Below are positions 1-14,600 of a stretch of 62,946 nt of DNA, in pieces. Within the stretch, counting starts at the first letter, position 1; every line of letters begins with the position of its first letter. Below the pieces are notes generated by a model. The model had not been told where the DNA came from. It made no database searches and saw only the letters and a program-made list of their open reading frames with translations. The DNA comes from Chromatiales bacterium (ex Bugula neritina AB1). Its GTDB lineage: Bacteria; Pseudomonadota; Gammaproteobacteria; Granulosicoccales; Granulosicoccaceae. A program made the position numbers and the translations under genes. The stretch lies in contig MDLA01000121.1 of assembly GCA_001730015.1 (NCBI GenBank), positions 1-62,946 of the forward strand, in the 5' to 3' direction.

Positions 1-3000
1 GGAGATTTCAGCTTTACCGATACGGAAAGTGATGCACTGTCGTCAGTGACTATTACCGGCTTGAAACTCAATGGAGGCACGCTGACCCACAGTGCAGGTG
101 CAGTGACAGTCACCAATGGTATGACGATCACAGCGGCGCAGTTGGCGGATCTGACGTTTACATCAGCACCGAATGATTCAACGGATTCAAGCTTTACCTA
201 TACGGTGAATGATGCAGGTTCGGGGATCGTTTCAGAGGTGATGAATATCACGGTGAATCCGGTTAACGATGCACCGGTAGCGACCGGCAATACTGTCGTT
301 GCAGATGAAGATGTACCGCTGCAGATAACAGCTGGTGATTTCAATTTCACTGATTTAGAAGGTGATGCGCTGCAGTCAGTGACCATCAGTGGAATGAATC
401 TGAACGGTGGAACCCTAACGCACACTGGTGGTTCGGTAACTGTCACAGATGGCATGACGGTTACAGCAGCACAACTGGCCGATCTGACATTCACAACAGC
501 GTTGAATGATACAACGGATTCAAGCTTTACCTACACCGTCAATGACGGAGATACCGGTACGTCGACAGCGGTGATGAATATCACAGTGAACGCGGTTAAT
601 GATGCGCCGGTAGCCACTGGCAATACGGTTGTGACTAATGAAGATGTACCGCTAGTGCTTACCGCGGGTGACTTCAGCTTTACCGATATAGACGGCGATG
701 GCCTGGAGTCAGTAACGCTAACGGGTCTGAATCTAAATGGTGGAACACTCATTCACAGTGGTGGTGCAGTAAGCGTTACAGACGGCATGACGGTCAGTGC
801 AGCGCAGCTGACTGATTTAACCTTCACGCCGGCCCCGAATGATATAAGCGGAGCCAGTATAAGCTATACCGTAAATGATGCGGATGCCGGAGTAGCATCA
901 GCGGTGCTGAACATCACGGTTAATGCAGTCAATGATGTACCGGTAGCGCTGGGTAACACCGTACCGGCATCAGTGAATGTGCCGCATGTGTTCAGTGCAG
1001 CGGATTTCAATTACTCCGATGCTGAAGCCGATGCATTGCAATCGGTAACCATCAGTGACCTGGACTTAAATGGAGGCACACTGACGCACAGTGGTGGAGC
1101 TGTGACAGTAACCGATGGTGTGACGGTCACAGCGGCAGAGTTGGCTGATCTGACGTTTACCTCCGCTCTGAATGATTCCGGCAATGCAAGCTTTGCTTAT
1201 ACAGTGAACGACAGCGGAGCCGGTGTGTTCGCAGCGAAGATGAATATCACGCTGAATAATACAAACACGGTTCCAGTGGCCACGGGCAATACGGTAGTGG
1301 CACAGGAAGATGTACCACTGGTGATAGACGCCAGTGCATTCAATTTTTCAGATACGCAAGGAGATGCGTTACAGTCGGTGACGATCACAGGTCTGAATCT
1401 GAACGGTGGAACCCTGACTTACGGTGGTGGAGCCACAGAAGTTACCAACGGCACGACCATCACAGCAGCTCAACTGGCTGACCTGACATTTACCTCGGCA
1501 CAGAACAATTTTATCGATTCAAATTTTAGTTATACGGTAAATGATGCAGAGTCAGGAACGGTATCAGCGGTGATGAACATCACGGTGAATGCCGTCAATG
1601 ATGTACCGGTAGCGACGGGCAATACGGTCATTGCAACTGAAGATGTACCGTTAGTTATAGATGCGAGTGATTTTGGATTTACAGATGTTGAGGGTGATGC
1701 GCTGTTGTCAGTAACAATAACAGGGCTCAATCTCAATGGTGGTACCTTAAGCCACGGCAGCGGTACAGTAGCAGTCACAGAGGGGATGACTATTACTGCA
1801 GCTCAGCTATCGGATTTAACCTTCCTTTCAGCAATAAACAACGACACAAATTCCAGTTTCACTTATACCGTCAATGATGCAGATGAGGGTTTGTTGTCAG
1901 CGATCATGAACATTACGGTGAACGGAATCAACGATGTGCCGGTAGCAATTGGTAATACGGTAATCGCCTCGGAAGATGCACCATTAGTTATATCAGCGAA
2001 TGAATTCAGTTTTTCCGATGCAGAAAGTGATGAACTGCAGTCAGTCACCATTACCGGGCTGAAACTGAACGGTGGCACACTCACTCACAGCAGTGGCACG
2101 GTGAACGTGACAAATGGAATGACAGTCACAGCAGCCCAGTTGGCCGATCTGACCTTTACCTCTGCACCGGATGATTCAACCGACGCAAGCTTTACCTACA
2201 CAGTAAACGATTCAGACACTGGTTTGCTTTCCGGTGTGATGAATATTGTTGTCAATGCAGCAAATGATCTGCCGGTAGCCATTGGTAATACGCTGACAAC
2301 CAATGAAGATGTACCACTCGCGATAGGCGCGGGCGATTTCAGTTTCTTTGATATAGAAGGAGATCAGCTGCAGTCAGTGACGGTAAGCGGTCTGAATCTC
2401 AATGGTGGAATGCTGAGCCACACAGGTGGGTCAGTAGTGGTTAGCAACGGAATGACAATAACAGCCGCCCAGCTAGCCGACCTGACCTTTACCCCAGGAT
2501 TGCACGAAACGGCAGATTCAAGTTTCAGCTATACGGTAAACGATGGCGGATCAGGTATCAGTTCAGCGGTAATGAATATCACAGTCAACGCGATAAACGA
2601 TGTACCGGTAGCCACGGGTAATACGGTAATCGCAGATGAAGATGTACCGCTGATCATAAGTGCTGCAGACTTTAACTATAGCGATGCAGAAGGCGATGCA
2701 TTGCAGTCGGTGACGATTACCGGTCTAAACCTGAATGGAGGCACTCTGACACACAGTGCAGGTGCAGTTACAGTCACCAATGGAATGACGATCACGGCAG
2801 GCGAATTGTCGGATCTGACGTTTACTTCAGCGTTGAATGATTCAAGTGATTCCAGTTTTACCTATACAGCGAATGATGCAGCTACAGGCACCACTTCAGC
2901 GGTGATGAATATCACGGTCAATGCAGTGAATGATGTACCGGTAGCCGCGGGTAATACGGTAATTGCGAATGAAGATGTACCGTTGGTTATTGATGCAGCA

Positions 3001-5600
3001 GATTTCAGTTTTACAGATACCGAATCCAATCCGTTGCAGTCAGTAACCATTACCGGGTTGAATCTGCGCGGAGGCACGCTGAGCTATAACGGCGGAGCGG
3101 TAGAAGTTACCAATGGAATGACAATCAGTGCCGCGCAACTGGCAGACCTGACATTTACCTCAGCGCCTGGCAATTCTGCAAATGCCAGTTTTACCTACAC
3201 GGTGAATGATGCGGATACGGGTGTTTCATCATCTCTGATGACGATCACGGTGAATCCGGTGAATGATGCGCCAGTGGCCACAGGCAATATCATAGCGGCA
3301 ACAGTGGATGTGCCGCGTGAGATAAAATCGTCGGAATTTACCTTTATAGATGCGGAGGCAGATGCGCTACAGTCGGTCACCATCACCGGTTTAAACCTGA
3401 ACGGTGGAACACTCACGCATAGTGCAGGCACAGTTACCGTCACAGATGGTACAACGATTACAGCAGCCCAGCTGGCTGATTTAACATTCACCTCAGCGCC
3501 GGGTGATTCAAGCAATTCGAGTTTTGTTTATACAGTCAATGATGCTGGAACCGGTGTTATGTCGGCAACGATGAACATCAATCTGAATAGCCTGAACGCG
3601 GTACCAGTTGCCACAGGGAACACCGTAATTGCCAGTGAGGATGTCCCACTTGTTATTGGCGCTGGGAATTTCAGTTTTACCGATGCTGAAGGCGATGCAT
3701 TACAGTCAGTCACCATCACCGGACTGAACCTGAACGGTGGAACGCTAACGCATACCGGTGGATCGGTAAGCGTGACCAATGGCATGACCATTACAGCAGC
3801 TCAGCTAGCGGACCTTACGTTTACAACAGCATTAAACGATTCAACGGATTCAAGTTTTACCTATACAGTAAATGATGCAGATTCAGGTACCGTGTCGGCG
3901 ATCATGAATATCACAGTCAACGGGCTGAACGAAGTGCCGGTTGCCACAGGCAACACAGTGATCGCAACGGAGGATGTTCCGTTAGTTATCGGTGCCAGTG
4001 ACTTCAACTTTGCAGACCCTGATGGCGATTCATTGCAATCAGTCACCATCACAGGCCTGAACCTTAACGGCGGCACATTAACTCATAGCAGCGGATCGAC
4101 CATTGTTACAGATGGAATGACAATTACCTCGGCTGAATTGTCCGACCTGACCTTTACCGCAGCGGCAGATGATTCAACAGACGCAAGCTTTACCTACACA
4201 GTAAACGATACTGATGTGGGAGTAGTTTCAGCGATCATGAACATCACGGTAAATGCCGTGAACGATGAGCCAGTAGCAGTCGGCAATACGGTTGTCACAA
4301 GCGAAGATGTCCCACGGGTGATCGGGGCAGGTGACTTCAGCTTTACGGATACCGAGAGTGATGCATTGCAGTCGGTCACCATTACTGATCTGAACTTGAA
4401 CGGCGGTACGCTGACCTACAACGGCGGTGCAGTAGTCGTCAGCAACGGTATGACGCTGACAGCAGCCCAGCTAACAGATTTAACGTTTACACCGGCAGCA
4501 AACGACTCAACGGATTCAAGCTTCACTTATACCGTCAATGATGCAGATACCGGTATCACATCGGCGGTAATGAACATCACAGTGAATGCAGTGAATGATG
4601 CGCCGGTAGCCAGTGGTAACACGGTAGTTACCGATGAAGATGTGCCGGTGGTTATTAGTGGAAGCTTGTTTAACTTTGCGGATGTTGAACTCGACACCCT
4701 GCAATCAGTGACGATCACCGGCCTGAACCTAAATGATGGTAGTCTCACGCACAGTGGCGGAACAGTAACAGTTACTGATGGTATGACCGTAAGCGCAGCC
4801 CAGCTGACTGACCTGACGTTTACTCCAGCCACAAACGATTCAACCGATTCGAGCTTCACCTATACGGTCAGTGATACAGATACAGGCACAGTAGCAGCGG
4901 TGATGAATATTGTCGTTAATGGAGCTAACGATTTGCCAGTTGCCACCGGTAATACGGTTATCACCAATGAGGATATACCTTTAGTGATTTCCGCAGCAGA
5001 TTTCGGCTTCACCGACGCCGACGGTGATGCACTGGCGTCGGTCACTATCTCTGGTCTTAATCTAAACGGGGGCACCCTTACGCACAGTAGCGGAGCGATT
5101 CCGGTCACTAATGGTATGACGGTCACCGCAGCTCAGCTGGCTGACTTGACCTTCACTCCGGCACTACATGATTCCACTGATTCAAGTTTCATCTACACCG
5201 TCAACGATGCCGAAGCAGGATTGGTTTCTAGTGTAATGAATATCACTGTAAACGCCATTAATGATGTTCCTGTGGTGACCGGTAATACGCTAGTCACTGA
5301 TGAAGATACCCCCATTGAAATAGGGATAAACGATTTTACCTTCGTCGATGTAGAAAACGATGCCTTGGTTTCTGTAACTATATCAGATCTTGATCTCAAT
5401 GGCGGTACACTAACTCACAGTGCTGGTGCAGTGGCCGTGACCAATGGTATGACCATTACTGCTTCGCAGCTGGCAGATCTGACTTTCTCTCCGGCGGAAA
5501 ATGATTCGAGCAATTCAAGTTTTACCTATAGAGTGAACGATGCTGACTCAGGTGTAACTACAGCGACGATGAATATCATTGTAAATGCTGTTAATGACAG
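1..5600 (+). repeat. 17 tandem 333-bp (111-aa) cadherin-like repeats
   Basis: Each unit runs from the motif VATGNTVxxxEDVPL through SVTITGLNLNGGTLTH and AAQLADLTFT to MNITVNAVNDxP. The first unit is partial. Units 3 and 10 (counting the first complete unit as 1) have lost the acidic ED of EDVPL and end in unusual LNxxNxVP linkers. Units 6 and 14 share the ending IVVNxANDLP. These shared quirks suggest larger multi-unit duplications. Spurious reverse-strand ORFs recur every 333 bp, which confirms the nucleotide period. Confidence 0.93.
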
Positions 5601-8600
5601 CCCCTTGTCAAACTATAGGAGTGTGACGGTCATCCCGGGTACCACGATCAATTTTGACCTGTTGCAGGACAACACTGACGTCGAAAACGATACACTGACG
5701 ATAACACAATTCATAGATCCATCTGATATCCTGAGTCCGATTACTCCGGTTGCCAATACAACGGTGAATCTGACCAGTGGCACAAGCTTGGCTTTTGCGG
5801 CTGACGGTACCGTTGATGTGCTTGTGCCGCACGGTAATTTGCTGTCCGACATAGTTCTCTACACTATTAGTGATGGAAACGGAGGTACAGATACAGGTGC
5901 ACTGGTACTCAATATAGATACTGACTCAGATAGTATTATTAATCGTGATGATCTGGACGACGACAACGATGGCATACTCGACAGTAACGAAGGATTGGGT
6001 TCCACTATATTGGTGGAAAACAGCTTCGCCGGCCCGTTCTTTAACACAGGCGTAGATGCAACACCCAAATCAGGAGAAGCAACAGGCTTTGGCTTTTCCA
6101 CATCGCTTGCACCGGATGGCAGAATTAGCTATGGAGATATAAGAGGCGTGTCCGCTGGCGTTAGTGGTTTCGCTATTGTGCCTTTTACCGGTGGTCCGTC
6201 CGCGCCCTCTCTTGGCTGGGTATATCTTGATTTCGGCTCTATTGAGTTAACCACTACTGTAGACTCACAAGTTACCGCCGCAAGCCTTACACTGGGTGAT
6301 ATAGACTCACCGGTATTCACCTTCACAGTAGAAGCCTTCGACACTAACAGCAATCCTCTCTCTAGTGCGGCCGCAATTGATGCAGTCGTCACAGCCGGAG
6401 CAGGTTCATTGGCCGGGCCAGTAGATCTCGGGGGAGGTGTATTGCAATACACAGTGACGCAAGCTTCTGGTGGTCAGACAAGTGTGGAATTAACCTCCGG
6501 GACCACCGATCTGTTAGGCCGGATTAAACTCAACGTGATTGAGCATCAGTTGGCTGGTGATTCTGTTTCACTTGATCTAAACCGGACGATTGAGACCTTC
6601 ACAGGAACGGATAACGATGGCGATACCATTGTAAATTTACTGGATCTGGATAGCGACAACGACGGCATAAGCGATTTAATGGAAGGTGGCTCAACTGTGC
6701 TGCAAATTACCGCTGACCTCAATGGCAATGGTACCGTACTGGCACAGGAGGCGGATCTTGCCAATGACGGTTCAGACAATGACAATGAAGATGCAGACAG
6801 CGATGGTTTACTGGATATATTCGATGCGAACAACGCTGATGCATCTGGAGTTGCGTCCATCGGTACTGCTGCTGTTAATACCGATTCCGACGCATTGCCT
6901 GATTACCTTGATCTGGACAGCGACGCCGATGGTATAGCCGATACAATAGAAGCTCGTCCGACATCAGCTTATCTGACAAACGACGGTAATGTATCGGACA
7001 ACGATGCAGACCGTGATGGTGTAATTGATCTGTTCGACGCTAACGATAGCACCACACCAGAATTCGGTGGCACCGACGCAAACTTTACTACACCGGTTGA
7101 TACTGATGCTGATGGTATTGCAGATTTCAGGGAAATTGACAGCGATAACGATGGCACACCCGATAGCACTGAAAGCGGTCTGACGCTCTCAAATGCTGAT
7201 ACCAACAATGACGGAATTGATGACAGTATTGGTGCGGGCTACCAGGATCCGGATGGTGCAATTGATTCGCCGCTGACTCAACTCAGCAACACTGATATAG
7301 ATACCACAGACGTTGACTATCGGAGTCTGGATATAAAATGGTTCCTTACAGGCCCTGCTAGCAGCGATGAGGGATCCAGTGCAAACTATACACTGGGTTT
7401 AAGTGAATCGCTGGCAACAGCGGGATCGGTTACCGTAGGCTTTTCCCTGATCGACATTGACACAGTAACAAGTGACTACAGTAATTTCATAGCCGCTGTC
7501 AACTCAGCCGTAAGCGCCTACACAGGAGTCGGTAGTGTCAGTTTTAATTCGACAACGCAAACACTTACGTACAGTGGAGCCGCTGGCGATGCAATGACAG
7601 ATCTGACTATCACTATTAATGTTGCCGATGATGCATTGGTTGAAGGGCCTGAGGAATTTATTCTCTCGCTGTCGAATGCGGTGTCAGCGGGGATAGATAC
7701 TGCGGCGGGTTCTATCACCACTTTAGTGAATGACACACAAGGTGATGGCGGGGTTGCGGATGGTCCGGCGCGGTGGTCAATTACAGGCGCAGCAGAAGTC
7801 GATGAAGGCGCCAATGCTGAGTACACCATAACACTGGAGGGAAGCTATCAGGCTGGAGAAGAGGTAAGTGTTGACATGACTCTGACCGATATCGGTTCTG
7901 CCGCAGCAGACACTGCGGTGTTTGCCACAGCAGTTAATGCGGCTGTTACAGCCTATGCGGGTAGCGGTACTATTGCCTTTGATGGCACAACCCTGAGTTT
8001 TACAGCAGATTCAGATGGCGATGCTATGTCTCCCATAACGGTTAGTCTGGCCGCCGTTGACGATGCATTCATGGAAGGTGAAGAATCCTATAGTGTTAGC
8101 CTGTCGAATGCCCGAAGTTCTACCGGCATAAGCCCTTCAATCAATTCTGTAGCGCAGATTGTAACAACAATCATTAACGATACCCAGGGTATTGGTGGTA
8201 TCGCGGACGGTCCGGCCGATTGGTCGATTGTTGGCGTTACAGACATTGAAGAAGGCGATATTGTAAATTATACGGTCACACTGGGCGGTAGCTACCAGGC
8301 AGGCGAAGTTGTTGGTGTCGATTTAGTTCTGGCAGACATCGATACAAGCAGCGCTGACTATGCCGATTTTGTAGCAGCGGTTAATTCAGCAGTTGTCGCC
8401 TACTCAGGAAGCGGTACGGTTTCTTTTGATGGTACACGCTTAAGCTATACAGCTAACGCCGACGGAGATTCATTAACGCCTTTGTTCATCAGTCTGGTGA
8501 TAACCGATGATCAGCTTATAGAGGGCGATGAAACCTATAACGTCACATTGTCTAATCCGGCTAGCACAACCGGCTTAACAAGCATAGTCAACCCCGCGAC

Positions 8601-11600
8601 AGACAATGTTTCAACAACCATCGCTGACACGCAGGGTGTGAGTGGCACGCTGGATGGTCCGGCTGAGTGGGCAATTACCGGGGTTGCTGATGCAGATGAA
8701 GGCAGTGCTGCCCTGTACAGTATTTCACTGTCCGGCGCTTTCGGGGCAGGAGAGATTGTATCGGTTGATGTAGCACTGACCGATATTGATGCTACAAGTG
8801 CAGATTATGGTAACTATATAGCCGCGATCAATACAGCCGTGGCCGGTTACGGTGGTGCCGGTTCGGTATCATTCGATGGCACAACTATACGTTTTACTGC
8901 ATTGAATGATGGCGACACCATGGCAACCCTGAACGTAAGTCTGCCGGTGGCCAACGACGCCATAGTAGAAGGGTCAGAGCAATTCAGCCTGGCACTTTTC
9001 AATGCAAACTCCACCACTGGTGCATTAACATTAATCAGCGGGTCTTCAAACGAGGTGACCACTACAATCGCTGACACCCAGGGTGTTGGTGGTGCACCCG
9101 ATGGACCTGTGCAATGGGGTATTAGCGGCCCTGCATCCGGGGATGAAGGTGAGACTCTCACTTATCTGCTCTCGTTAAGCGGTAGTTATGGCGCCGGTAT
9201 GGAAATCGGCGTTGATCTGACTCTAACAGATGTTTCAACGCTAACCAGCGATTACACAGGGTTCAGTGCAGCGGTAACGGCAGCCGTTGCTCTATACAAT
9301 GCCAGTGCTAATCAGGGAACTCTGGACTGGGATGGTACGACCTTACTGTTTACCGCCCAGGCGGACAGTGATGCCATGGCAGATGTTGCGATCAACCTGC
9401 TTGCCGTCGACGATACCTTTGCGGAGAGCGCTGAGCAGTTTAATTTATCATTATCCAATGCAACGGCTAACAATGGCGTATCGGCTAGCATAGACCCACT
9501 GAACACCGATATCACCACAACAATTAATGATACAAAAGGCAGTGGCGGTTCTGCTGATGGCCCGCTTATCTGGAAACTAACCGGTGATACCAATGTTGAT
9601 GAAGGCGCTGTAGCGAATTATATCTTGTCACTAAGCGGTGCATTGGGAGTTAATGAATCAGTATCGATTGATCTAAATCTCACTAATGTTGAAACCAGTC
9701 TCTTCGATTACAGTGATTTTGCCAGTGCCATTAATGCTGCGGTGTCGTCCTATGCCGGCAATGGAATAGTGGTGTTCAGTTCTGCCAGTGGCAAACTGAC
9801 TTTCACTGCAACAGCTGACGGGCAAACCATGGCTAACGTGGAAATAAGCCTGTTAGCCACCGATGACGCACTGATTGAAGGTACTGAAGACTTACTCTTC
9901 ACGATCACTAATCCAGGCTCATCGGCAGCAATTCCCGTAGCAATTGACGCAGACAATAATACTGTCACAACGTCAATTAAAGATACCGCTGGAGCGGGTG
10001 GTGCGGAGGAGTCAGTGCAGTGGAGTCTGGCTGGGGATGCCTCGGTGCAGGAAGGGGAGATCGCAAGTTACAGTTTGTCGCTGACAGGCCAGTTGCAGGC
10101 AGGTGAGACAGCGCGAGTCAACCTTGAGATAAGCGATATTTCTACCACCCCTGCAGACTACGCTACCTTAAGTACTACGGTGAATTCGGCCATTGCCGCA
10201 TACACCGGTTCCGGTTCCCTGGTGTTCGACGCTGGCACTAATGTGCTGACATTCACCAGCGCGGGGGATGTGATGACCCCGATTGAACTAAATGTTCAAA
10301 CAACTGCCGACTCACTGGTTGAAGGTACGGAAGACTTTTCTCTGGTTCTGGGCGCGGTCGACAGCACCACAGGGTCACTGGTTACGGTAAACCATGCCAG
10401 TGATACGGTAGTGACAACAATACAGGGTGATGATCTAAAAGCAATCTGGCAGATCAGTGGTTCGCCCGCGGTAGATGAAGGGGGCACCGTCAGCTACACC
10501 GTTTCTATGTTGAATGCGGTACAGGCAGGGGAAATACTGCATGTGGATATCGGGCTCGACAATCTGGAGTCAGGCGCTTCTGACTACGCATTATTCAATG
10601 CATCTGTGCAAGCGGGTGTAAACGCTTATGCAGGCCCTGGCACGCTGGCATTTGATCAGGCAGCTGGAAGAATTACCTTTACCAGTGCCGGCGTTATTAT
10701 GACCCCGTGGACCATAGATCTTCCCATAGCAGATGATACACTGATTGAAGGGCCAGAGCGCTTTCAGGTGTTATTCTCTAACCCCGGCAGCCCGACTGGG
10801 TCCGGTTCCTCAATCGATGCAGCAGCTGACGTTGTACTGACCACAATAATTGACACCATCGGGGATGGGGGTGCGCGGGAAGCTGCCATCTGGTCTATAA
10901 GCCAGAATCAGACGATTGAAGAAGGTACGGCATCGACATACCGGTTGTCATTATCAGGGGAAATCCAATCAGGTGACACCGCGTTGGTTTATCTTGCCTT
11001 GCGAGATGTCACAACCGATAACGCTGATTACGAGAGTCTGGTTGCAGCGGTATCAACTGCAGTAAACAATTATGCAGGTCCGGGAATCCTGGTATTTGAT
11101 ACTGGAACAGGTCAGTTATTGTTTACCAGCGATGGCAATCCAATGACCGATCTTACTTTTACGCTTGATAGCGTCGACGATGTACTGGCCGAAGGCGCTG
11201 AAGACTTCATTATCGATCTAAGCACCCCGATGAGTTCTACCGGAATTGCTGTCGAAATATCTCCGCTGAACGATGATGTCGTTACCACAATCGATGATAC
11301 AACTGGATCGGGAAGTGATGATGCCGAGTGGGCGATCAGCGGCTCGACGAATCTTCAGGAGGGCGGAACAGAAGTCTATAACTTATCAATGACAGGGCTG
11401 TTACCCGCGGGGGAGCAGGCGGCTATTGTAGTCAATCTAAATGATCAGGATACCGACAGCGGTGACTATCAGAGTTTTGCGGCTGAGTTGCAGGCCGCGT
11501 TGATTGCAACCGGGAGAACTGATCTGAGCTACGATCCCGGTACCGGCATTGTAACGTTCACAAGCGCCGGTGTGGCGATGCTTGACTTTGCCTTCACCTT

Positions 11601-14600
11601 GGCTGCCACGGATGATTTCCTTAGTGAGGGACCGGAGCGGTTTGACCTTGTCCTGAGCAACCCGGCCAGTGCGACGGGCGTCTCTGTTGGTATACAGACT
11701 GGTTTGTCACTCGTTAGCACAACTATCACTGATAACGATTCAAACAGCTGGTCTCTGGTTGGTGACAACAGTGTTAATGAAGGTGGTATCGCCACCTATA
11801 TGGTTAATCTTTCCGGAACACCTCAGGCGGGTGAGCGAATACAGGTTGAATTATCTGTTGTAGATTTAGAAACCAACAACGCAGACTATGCAGAATTTGC
11901 TGCCTCCATTGCTAACGCTATCGGTTCCAGAACCGACGTCAGTTTTGATCAGGCGACTGGCGTCCTTGAGTTCACTGGCGACGGCAATCCGTTTGCAGGG
12001 CTCGAGATAAATCTGGAGATCAACAATATTGCACTCGTCGAAGGACCCGAGCGATTCAGACTTGAACTAGGCAATGCTGCAAGTACTACCGGCGCTGTGG
12101 TAGACATAGACCCGGCTGACAATTCTGTGGTTACCACAGTTCGCGACACCGTTGCAGACACCGATACACTGGAACAGGCAGCCTGGGCAATTAGCGGCAG
12201 CGGTTTGGCTGATGAAGGAAGTACCGCACAATACACTATATCTCTGCCGAATCTTATGCAGGCAGGTGAGACAGCATCAGTAGTACTTGCACAAATACCA
12301 ATTACCACCAGCGACAATGACTATGCGCAATACATTAGTGCAGTGAACGATGCAGTTGTAGCCAGTGGTCGCGCTGATATCAGTTTCGATATTGCTAGCG
12401 GAACGTTTAATTTCACCAGTAGCGGTATTGTGATGCCGGATTTCGTGTTTGAGCTGAGCGTAAACGATGACAACTTCATCGAAGGATCAGAGAACTATTT
12501 ATTTCAGTTGCTGGTACCGAACAGTACCACTGGGTCCAATGTGCTTATTAATCCTTCGGCACAGGAGGCAGACACCACCATTGCAGATACACAGGGCATC
12601 GATGGTGCATTGGATGGCCCCGCTGAGTGGTCGATTACCGGGCCTGACTCAGGAGCAGAGGGCGAATCCCTTTATTACGTGCTGTCGCTGAGCGGTAGCT
12701 TCGGTGAGGCTCAGGAGGCTTCAGTTGAGCTCGATTTTCTAGCAGGTACGACCAACAACGCAGACTACACCGATATTATTCCTGCGATACAGGCGGCTGT
12801 TGCGTCGGTACCGGATGTAACCTTTGATCAGTCAAGCGGAACGGTGACCTTCACGTCACCGACTGATGGCGCGTCGATGCCGGATCTGCCGATCCGTCTT
12901 GATCTCATAGACGACATCCTGATTGAGGGTAAAGAGGAGTTTGCTGTTACCTTGTCAAACCCGTTGTCTGCAACGGGCGCACGTGTTGATATAGAAGCAG
13001 CCAACGCGACAGTAACCACTGCGATTGCTGACACCCGCGACGGTGGCAGTTCCCCTGAGGGGATGGGTGAATGGGCGCTTTCAGGTCCGCAAAGTGGTGA
13101 TGAAGGCGAGCTGCTAACTTACCTGGTGACCCTAAGCGGCGCTTACGGCCAGGGAGAAGTTCTTACTGTTGAACTGAATCTGAACAACCTTGCCAGCAAC
13201 AGTGATGATTACGCAAGTTTTGTCACCGCGGTGCGTGCGGCTGCCGCCTCAAACCCCGATGTAGAATTTAATCCATCCGGTAATGTGCTGACTTACGTTG
13301 CACCGGTCGATGGCGCTACCATGACAGCTCTGCAAATTAACCTTGCACTGAACGATGACGCGCTATTGGAGGGCCCGGAGAGTTTCGAGCTTGAATTAAG
13401 CAATGCAGGAACGCTTTCAGCGGCCGCTGTTGGTATTGTGCCAGGTGAAGAAAAAGTAGTAACCACAATACGCGATACCCAGGGAGTCAATGGAGCGTTA
13501 GACGGCCCGGCAGTGTGGAGTATCACCGGCGATGACGCCGTAGATGAGGGGGGCAACGCGCTTTACAGCATAGGACTTAGCGGCGCATTCCAGGCAGGTG
13601 AATCAGTTTCTGTCAATCTGGCGCTGGCAAATAGTGAAGCCGCAAGTATTGACTATGATTCCTTTATTGATGCAGTGAATCTATCGGTGAGTAACTATGC
13701 CGGTAACGGTACAGTTTCTTTTGATGGTACGTTATTAAGCTATACAGCCGTCTCAGATGGCGACTCCCTCTCACCGCTGACTATCATTTTGGAAATTACC
13801 GATGATGAATTAATAGAAGGGCCGGAGAGCTATACCTTAAGTTTGTCTAATGCAATTGGCACTACAGGGGTTTCTGCAGTAGTCAGTGACACCGATCGCC
13901 TGGTCAGCACCACAATTGCAGATACACAGGGACCTGGCGGTAGTGCTGATGGACCGGCACAGTGGAGTATCGCCGGTGATCAGGTGGTTAATGAAGGGCA
14001 AAGCGCAACTTACACAATCAGTCTCGGTGGTAGCTATCAGACCGGTGAATCGGTTTCAGTGGAACCGGTGCTGTTGGATATTAGCACAACTGTTTCTGAC
14101 TATTCGGTTTTGGCCGATGCGATTAACGTTGCCGTCGCAAGTTATTCCGGCCAGGGTGTTGTCACGTATAACGGTACCTCGCTTGAATTTACTGCAGTCG
14201 CTGATGGCGATGCATTATCAGCGCTGGAATTTACGCTGGAAACCACAGATGATGGATTACCTGAAGCGGATGAAGAATTCATAGTTGGGCTGTCTAATGC
14301 CACAAGTTCAACGGGTATCGGCGCCACGATCAGCCCGATAGAAGGTTCTATAACAACTGCTATTACCAACCCCGCGCCAAAGGCAAAAGATAACAATTAC
14401 AATGTAAGTGAAGATGCAAGCGACGATATCATCGGCAATGCGCTGACCGATATCGATCCAGTGCATGGGGTTGATAGTGATCCCGATGGCGATACCTTAA
14501 CCGCAATCGGCCGGACCAATACCCCGGGCACTGAAGGTGGTGTATTCAGTATTGATCCCGCAGGTGTCGTGCGCTTCGATCCAAATGGAGATTTTGAAGA

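Noticed and set aside
1..5600. Possible CRISPR-like periodic repeat
   Set aside because: The repeats are 333 bp, contiguous, coding and diverged; there are no short identical repeats with unique spacers.
198..5852. Series of minus-strand open frames of 60-110 residues spaced 333 bp apart
   Set aside because: They are shadows of the repeated coding strand and repeat with it; no ribosome sites or independent protein features.
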